A DNA stretch of 9,718 nucleotides from Planctomycetota bacterium (lineage in GTDB: Bacteria; Planctomycetota; UBA1135; UBA2386): the NCBI GenBank assembly GCA_020425915.1, contig JAGQQZ010000553.1:1-9718 (forward strand). The letters run 5' to 3'. The notes beneath the pieces are model-generated. The model made no database searches. It was given only the letters and a program-made list of their open reading frames with translations, and was not told where the DNA came from. The stretch's first letter is position 1. Every line of letters starts with the position of its first letter. The translations under genes and the position numbers were made by a program. Below, piece after piece: positions 6,784-9,718 of this stretch.

Positions 6784-9170
6784 GGCCGAGCGTGCCGTTC
6801 GCGCCGCTGTTGGCCGTCGTCTTCGCGTCGGGCTTCGCGGCGCTCGTCTACCAGGTGCTGTGGATGCGCGAACTGCGCATCCTGCTCGGCGCGACGGCGC
6901 CGGCCGTCGCCGTGACGCTCGCGGTCTTCTTCCTCGGGCTCGCGCTCGGTGGCCGCGTGCTCGGCCGTGCCGCGTCGCGGGCACGACGTCCGCTGCTCTG
7001 GTACGCGTGGCTCGAAGTGGGAGTCGCGGTGAGCGCGGCGGCGTACTTTGCGCTGCTCGACGCGTACGACGCGATCTACGCGACGCTCTACGCGCAGCTC
7101 GAGGACGCGCCCGGCACCATGCTCGCGGTGAAGTTGATCATCGCGACCTGCGTGCTACTGCCTCCGTCGTTCTGCATGGGCGGCACGCTTCCGGTCCTCG
7201 CCGAACATGCGATCCGCCATGCGACGGGATTCGGGCGTCGTGGCGCCTGGCTCTACGCCACGAACACGGCCGGCGCCGCCGCCGGGGCGCTCGCGGCCGG
7301 CTTCGTGATGCCGGCCGCGCTCGGGTTCCGGCGCGCGTACGCGACGGCGATCGCGATCTCACTCGTCGTCGCGGTCGCCGCGTGGGTCCTCGGACGGGGC
7401 GAGCCGCCGCGTGCGCCACGCGAGCATCGGAGCCCGCGCGGCGCGAGGCTGCCGGTCTCGGTGCTGGCACTCGCGTTCTGGTCCGGGCTCGCGGCGCTCG
7501 GCCTCGAGGTCGCATGGACCCAGATGTTCACGCAGGTCCTGCAGAACTCGGTCTACACGTTCGCTTCGATCCTCGTGACCTTCCTGCTCGCGCTCGCGAT
7601 CGGGTCGGCGGTCGCCCGACGGCTCATGGAATGGGACGTGCCGGCACGGTGGCTACTCGGACTCGTCTGCTGCGTGAGCGGCGTGGCGATCGGTCTGACC
7701 GGTCCCGGGTTCTACGCGTGGACGGACGGGCTGCGCTACATCGGCGGCGCGAGTGACTTCGCTGGGTACTTGCTGCGAGTGTTCGGCACGGCCGCCGGCG
7801 TCATCGGTCTTCCGACCGTGCTGCTCGGCAGCGTTTTCCCGCTGCTGTTCCGCGACTGCGAACGGCACTTGCAGAACGCGGGTTCGGCCCTCGGCGATCT
7901 CGTCGCCGTCAACACGATCGGTGCGGTTCTCGGTTCGCTCGCGAGCGGGTTCTTGCTGCTCGAGTTCGTCGGGCTGTGGGGCGCGATCTGGACGTTCGCC
8001 GGTGGCTACTTCGCGATCGGCCTCGTGACGATCGGCGTCGAGGCTCTGCGTCGGCACTGGCTGCCGGTCGCGCTCGGCTGCGGAGTGCTCGCCGCGACGT
8101 TTCCGTTCGCGTTGCCGCTCGTGCACGTCGGTCCGGACACCGAACTCCTGTCGCTGCGCCATGGCAAGGACGGGATCGTCGCCGTCGTCGAGACGCCGCA
8201 CGCGCGACGGATCAAGGTCAACAACCACTACACGCTCGGCGGCACGGGCGCGCGGGTGGCCGAGGAGTTGCAGGCCCATGTCCCGCTCGCGCTGCAAGGT
8301 CGGCCCGAGAGCGTGTGTTTCCTGGGCCTCGGCACGGGGATCACGGCCGGCGGCGCCTGTCCGTTCCCGCTGCGCGAGATCGTGGTGTGCGAGTTGCTCG
8401 ACGACGTCGTGACGGCGGCGCGCGAGTCCTTCGGGGATGCGACGCGGGGGTTGTTCGAGGATCCCCGCGCTCGCATTCGAGTCGAGGACGGACGGCAGTT
8501 CCTGCGGGGAACGAGCGATTCGTTCGACGTCATCGTCTCCGACATGTTCAGCCCTTGGCGCGCGGGCGTAGGGGGTATGTACACGTTCGAGCACTTCTCG
8601 GCGGCGCGCGATCGGCTCGAACCCGACGGTGTGTTCGCGCAGTGGCTCGCCGCGTATCAGATCTCCGAAGAGGAGTTCGGCATCATCGCGCGCACGATGC
8701 TCGACGTGTTTCCGCGTGTGACGCTGTGGCGCGGTGGCATGGCGACACGTCGTCCGGCGCTGTTGCTCGTCGGGCACCGCAGCCGGGCTCCGTTCGACAG
8801 GGAGTCCGTGGCCGAGACGCTCGCGGCGGTCGCCGGCAATCGCACCGGCCCGGACGCCGCGAAGGTCCCGCTGACCGTCGACGCGCTGCTGGAGTTCTAC
8901 TGTGCGGATCTGACCGCTCTGTCGGACCGATTCGACGGCTATCCGCGCAACGACGATGATGGGGCGATCATCGAGTACGGCTCTCCACGGACGCACCGGG
9001 CCGCGCGTTCGGGCGAGCAACGCTGGTTGGTCGGCATCGCACTGATCGACTTCCTCACCGAGCTGACGAACGCGAGCCGAGAGAGCGGCACGGATTGGCT
9101 CGACGCCGACGCGTACGAGCCTGTCGAGCGCGGGCTCGAGCGGCACCGCGAGGCGCTGGATCTCCGATAG
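6780..9170 (+). CDS. Multipass membrane protein fused to a spermidine-synthase-like domain
   Basis: A 796-residue protein of the fused membrane transporter/spermidine-synthase type. Residues 1-445 hold about 13 transmembrane helices in two related halves: SGFAALVYQVLW (17-28) matches SGLAALGLEVAW (235-246), and NTAGAAAGALAAGF (162-175) matches NTIGAVLGSLASGF (378-391). The cytoplasmic Rossmann domain (about 455-665) carries the SAM-type loop FLGLGTGITAGG (514-525), Glu538 at the end of the second strand and Asp588 in VSDMFSPW. True aminopropyltransferases have D-x-x-D-P here; this protein has Ser in place of the second Asp, and the usual substrate-binding DG..Q segment is replaced by KVNNHYTLGG (479-488), so polyamine synthesis is doubtful. 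Residues 666-796 are not recognised. GTG at 6780 overlaps the previous stop (GTGA); GTG at 6792, with TGAGG six bases upstream, is an equally credible start. The overlap puts it in the same operon, but a functional link is unproven. Confidence 0.9.
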   Translation: MRPSVPFAPLLAVVFASGFAALVYQVLWMRELRILLGATAPAVAVTLAVFFLGLALGGRVLGRAASRARRPLLWYAWLEVGVAVSAAAYFALLDAYDAIYATLYAQLEDAPGTMLAVKLIIATCVLLPPSFCMGGTLPVLAEHAIRHATGFGRRGAWLYATNTAGAAAGALAAGFVMPAALGFRRAYATAIAISLVVAVAAWVLGRGEPPRAPREHRSPRGARLPVSVLALAFWSGLAALGLEVAWTQMFTQVLQNSVYTFASILVTFLLALAIGSAVARRLMEWDVPARWLLGLVCCVSGVAIGLTGPGFYAWTDGLRYIGGASDFAGYLLRVFGTAAGVIGLPTVLLGSVFPLLFRDCERHLQNAGSALGDLVAVNTIGAVLGSLASGFLLLEFVGLWGAIWTFAGGYFAIGLVTIGVEALRRHWLPVALGCGVLAATFPFALPLVHVGPDTELLSLRHGKDGIVAVVETPHARRIKVNNHYTLGGTGARVAEELQAHVPLALQGRPESVCFLGLGTGITAGGACPFPLREIVVCELLDDVVTAARESFGDATRGLFEDPRARIRVEDGRQFLRGTSDSFDVIVSDMFSPWRAGVGGMYTFEHFSAARDRLEPDGVFAQWLAAYQISEEEFGIIARTMLDVFPRVTLWRGGMATRRPALLLVGHRSRAPFDRESVAETLAAVAGNRTGPDAAKVPLTVDALLEFYCADLTALSDRFDGYPRNDDDGAIIEYGSPRTHRAARSGEQRWLVGIALIDFLTELTNASRESGTDWLDADAYEPVERGLERHREALDLR

Positions 9171-9205
9171 TCGGCGCCGCTCGGCGGCACGGCGAGTCGG
9201 AGCGA

Positions 9206-9211
9206 TACACT
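9206..9211 (+). promoter_or_regulatory. Candidate -10 element just upstream of the VOC gene
   Basis: TACACT, preceded by GA, lies 6 bases before the ATG at 9218 in a 47-bp gap without a Shine-Dalgarno motif. This spacing would give a nearly leaderless transcript. No convincing -35 is visible, so the call is weak; read-through from the operon is the alternative. Confidence 0.2.
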
Positions 9212-9217
9212 GCGGCC

Positions 9218-9622
9218 ATGACGAGACCTTGGCCGATCCTCGCCGTCGCCGACGTCGCCAAGAGCGCCGCGTGGTACGGCGGTCTCCTCGCTGCGCGCAA
9301 CACGCATCCTGGTGCGACGGTGTTCGACCAGGTCGTTGCCGACGACGGAACGGTGCTCCTGTGTCTGCACCACTGGGGGCCGTCCGGACCCGGTGGTGAC
9401 CACGTGTGGCCATCGCTGGCGAAGCGGACGAGTGAGGTCGGCAACGGATTCCTCGGCTGGTTCGTCGTCGACGACTTCGATGCGGCGTGGGCGCGGGCGC
9501 AGGCGCTCGGTGCGGAGGTCGTGGAAGCACCCAACAACGACAACGGGACGGGAATGCCGGCGTTCGCGGTGCGGGATCCGGACGGGTATCACGTCGTGGT
9601 GAACGCGTCACGGTCGAGTTGA
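9218..9622 (+). CDS. VOC / glyoxalase-fold small protein
   Basis: A 134-residue soluble, cytoplasmic protein of the vicinal-oxygen-chelate superfamily (glyoxalase I, bleomycin-resistance and dioxygenase-like proteins). The first beta-alpha-beta module begins PILAVADVAKSAAWYGGLL (6-24), the second runs FLGWFVVDDFDAAWARAQALG (78-98), and the end has the characteristic AVRDPDGYHVVV (117-128). Length matches the single-domain members that work as dimers. His30, His51, His52 and His62 are available as metal ligands but I cannot place them reliably, so substrate and enzyme class stay open; sequences of this type are often annotated only as glyoxalase/bleomycin resistance proteins. The ATG at 9218 gives a start close to the first strand, as usual in the family. 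It lies 47 bases after the operon's last stop and may have its own promoter. Confidence 0.88.
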   Translation: MTRPWPILAVADVAKSAAWYGGLLAARNTHPGATVFDQVVADDGTVLLCLHHWGPSGPGGDHVWPSLAKRTSEVGNGFLGWFVVDDFDAAWARAQALGAEVVEAPNNDNGTGMPAFAVRDPDGYHVVVNASRSS

Positions 9623-9660
9623 TCTCTGGGCGGCCTCGCTCGGGCTCGCAACGACAGGAG

Positions 9661-9718
9661 GCGCCCTCCGTCACCGCTTCGCCGTCGTTCGGCCGCCCTG
9701 CGGGCGAGCGGCCGAACG
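9661..9718. repeat. Second palindrome of the same family, cut by the window edge
   Basis: CGTTCGGCC (9686-9694) pairs with 9710-9718 and GCCC (9695-9698) with GGGC (9702-9705) around a TGC loop, leaving a GAGC bulge (9706-9709) on one side. Read on the minus strand this is the same arrangement as at 86-114: stem, GCTC bulge, GCCC/GGGC stem, three-base loop. Of 19 core bases 17 agree (GCTCGCCCGYAGGGCGRCC). The flank 9665-9680 (CCTCCGTCACC then GCTTCG) matches the outer arm CCCCGTCACC-TTCG of the first copy, so the missing partner arm should lie just beyond the window; that part is prediction. The bulge side shows the two copies are in opposite orientation. It follows the VOC stop by about 40 bases. 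Confidence 0.78.

Noticed and set aside
9176..9188. Small hairpin GCCGC-TCG-GCGGC after the synthase-like gene, as a terminator
   Set aside because: The stem is only 5 bp with no T tract, and such short GC palindromes are common by chance in this DNA.
7653..9674. 673-codon open frame on the minus strand across the synthase-like and VOC genes
   Set aside because: It spans two well-supported plus-strand genes, is extremely Arg-rich and has no domain signature; it is a by-product of high GC content.

Overview
This is a very GC-rich bacterial segment with Gram-negative-type secreted and lipid-anchored proteins. The set of families (secreted M28 peptidase with a C-terminal PDZ domain, an FtsX-type ABC cassette with a ZnuA-like lipoprotein, a membrane-fused spermidine-synthase-like protein) fits Planctomycetota best, with Myxococcota or another high-GC lineage possible. 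That placement is an inference from style and gene content; there is no rRNA or other marker in the window.

Layout. Positions 1-255 hold no gene; they contain a long, nearly perfect palindrome (58-142) and a small stem-loop (221-237) just past the end of the first gene. A secreted zinc aminopeptidase of the M28 family (PA, M28 and PDZ domains) lies on the minus strand (256-2154). A 131-bp divergent intergenic region (2155-2285) separates it from a tightly packed plus-strand cluster of six genes running to 9170: a two-domain membrane-anchored protein of unknown function, an ABC ATPase of the LolD/MacB type, an FtsX-like permease, a rhodanese-domain lipoprotein, a ZnuA-like (cluster A-I) solute-binding lipoprotein, and a large membrane protein fused to a spermidine-synthase-like Rossmann domain. 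Every junction in this cluster overlaps or abuts, mostly as TGATG or GTGA, so it reads as one translationally coupled operon. A small VOC/glyoxalase-fold protein (9218-9622) follows after a 47-bp gap. The window ends inside a second palindrome of the same design as the one at 58-142.

How the genes may work together. The first five operon genes look like one cell-envelope machine: an ATPase and an FtsX-type permease with three extracytoplasmic partners (the two-domain membrane protein, the rhodanese lipoprotein and the ZnuA-like lipoprotein). FtsX/MacB-type transporters normally extrude substrates or transmit mechanical force and do not work with cluster A-I binding proteins, so the pairing is unusual. 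The ZnuA-like protein has also lost most of the canonical metal-ligand residues while keeping a short His-rich loop. What the system handles (metal, metallophore, sulfur compound or lipoprotein) cannot be decided from sequence alone. The most notable non-coding signal is the pair of related palindromes near the two window edges, which share an asymmetric four-base bulge and look like members of a dispersed repeat family.
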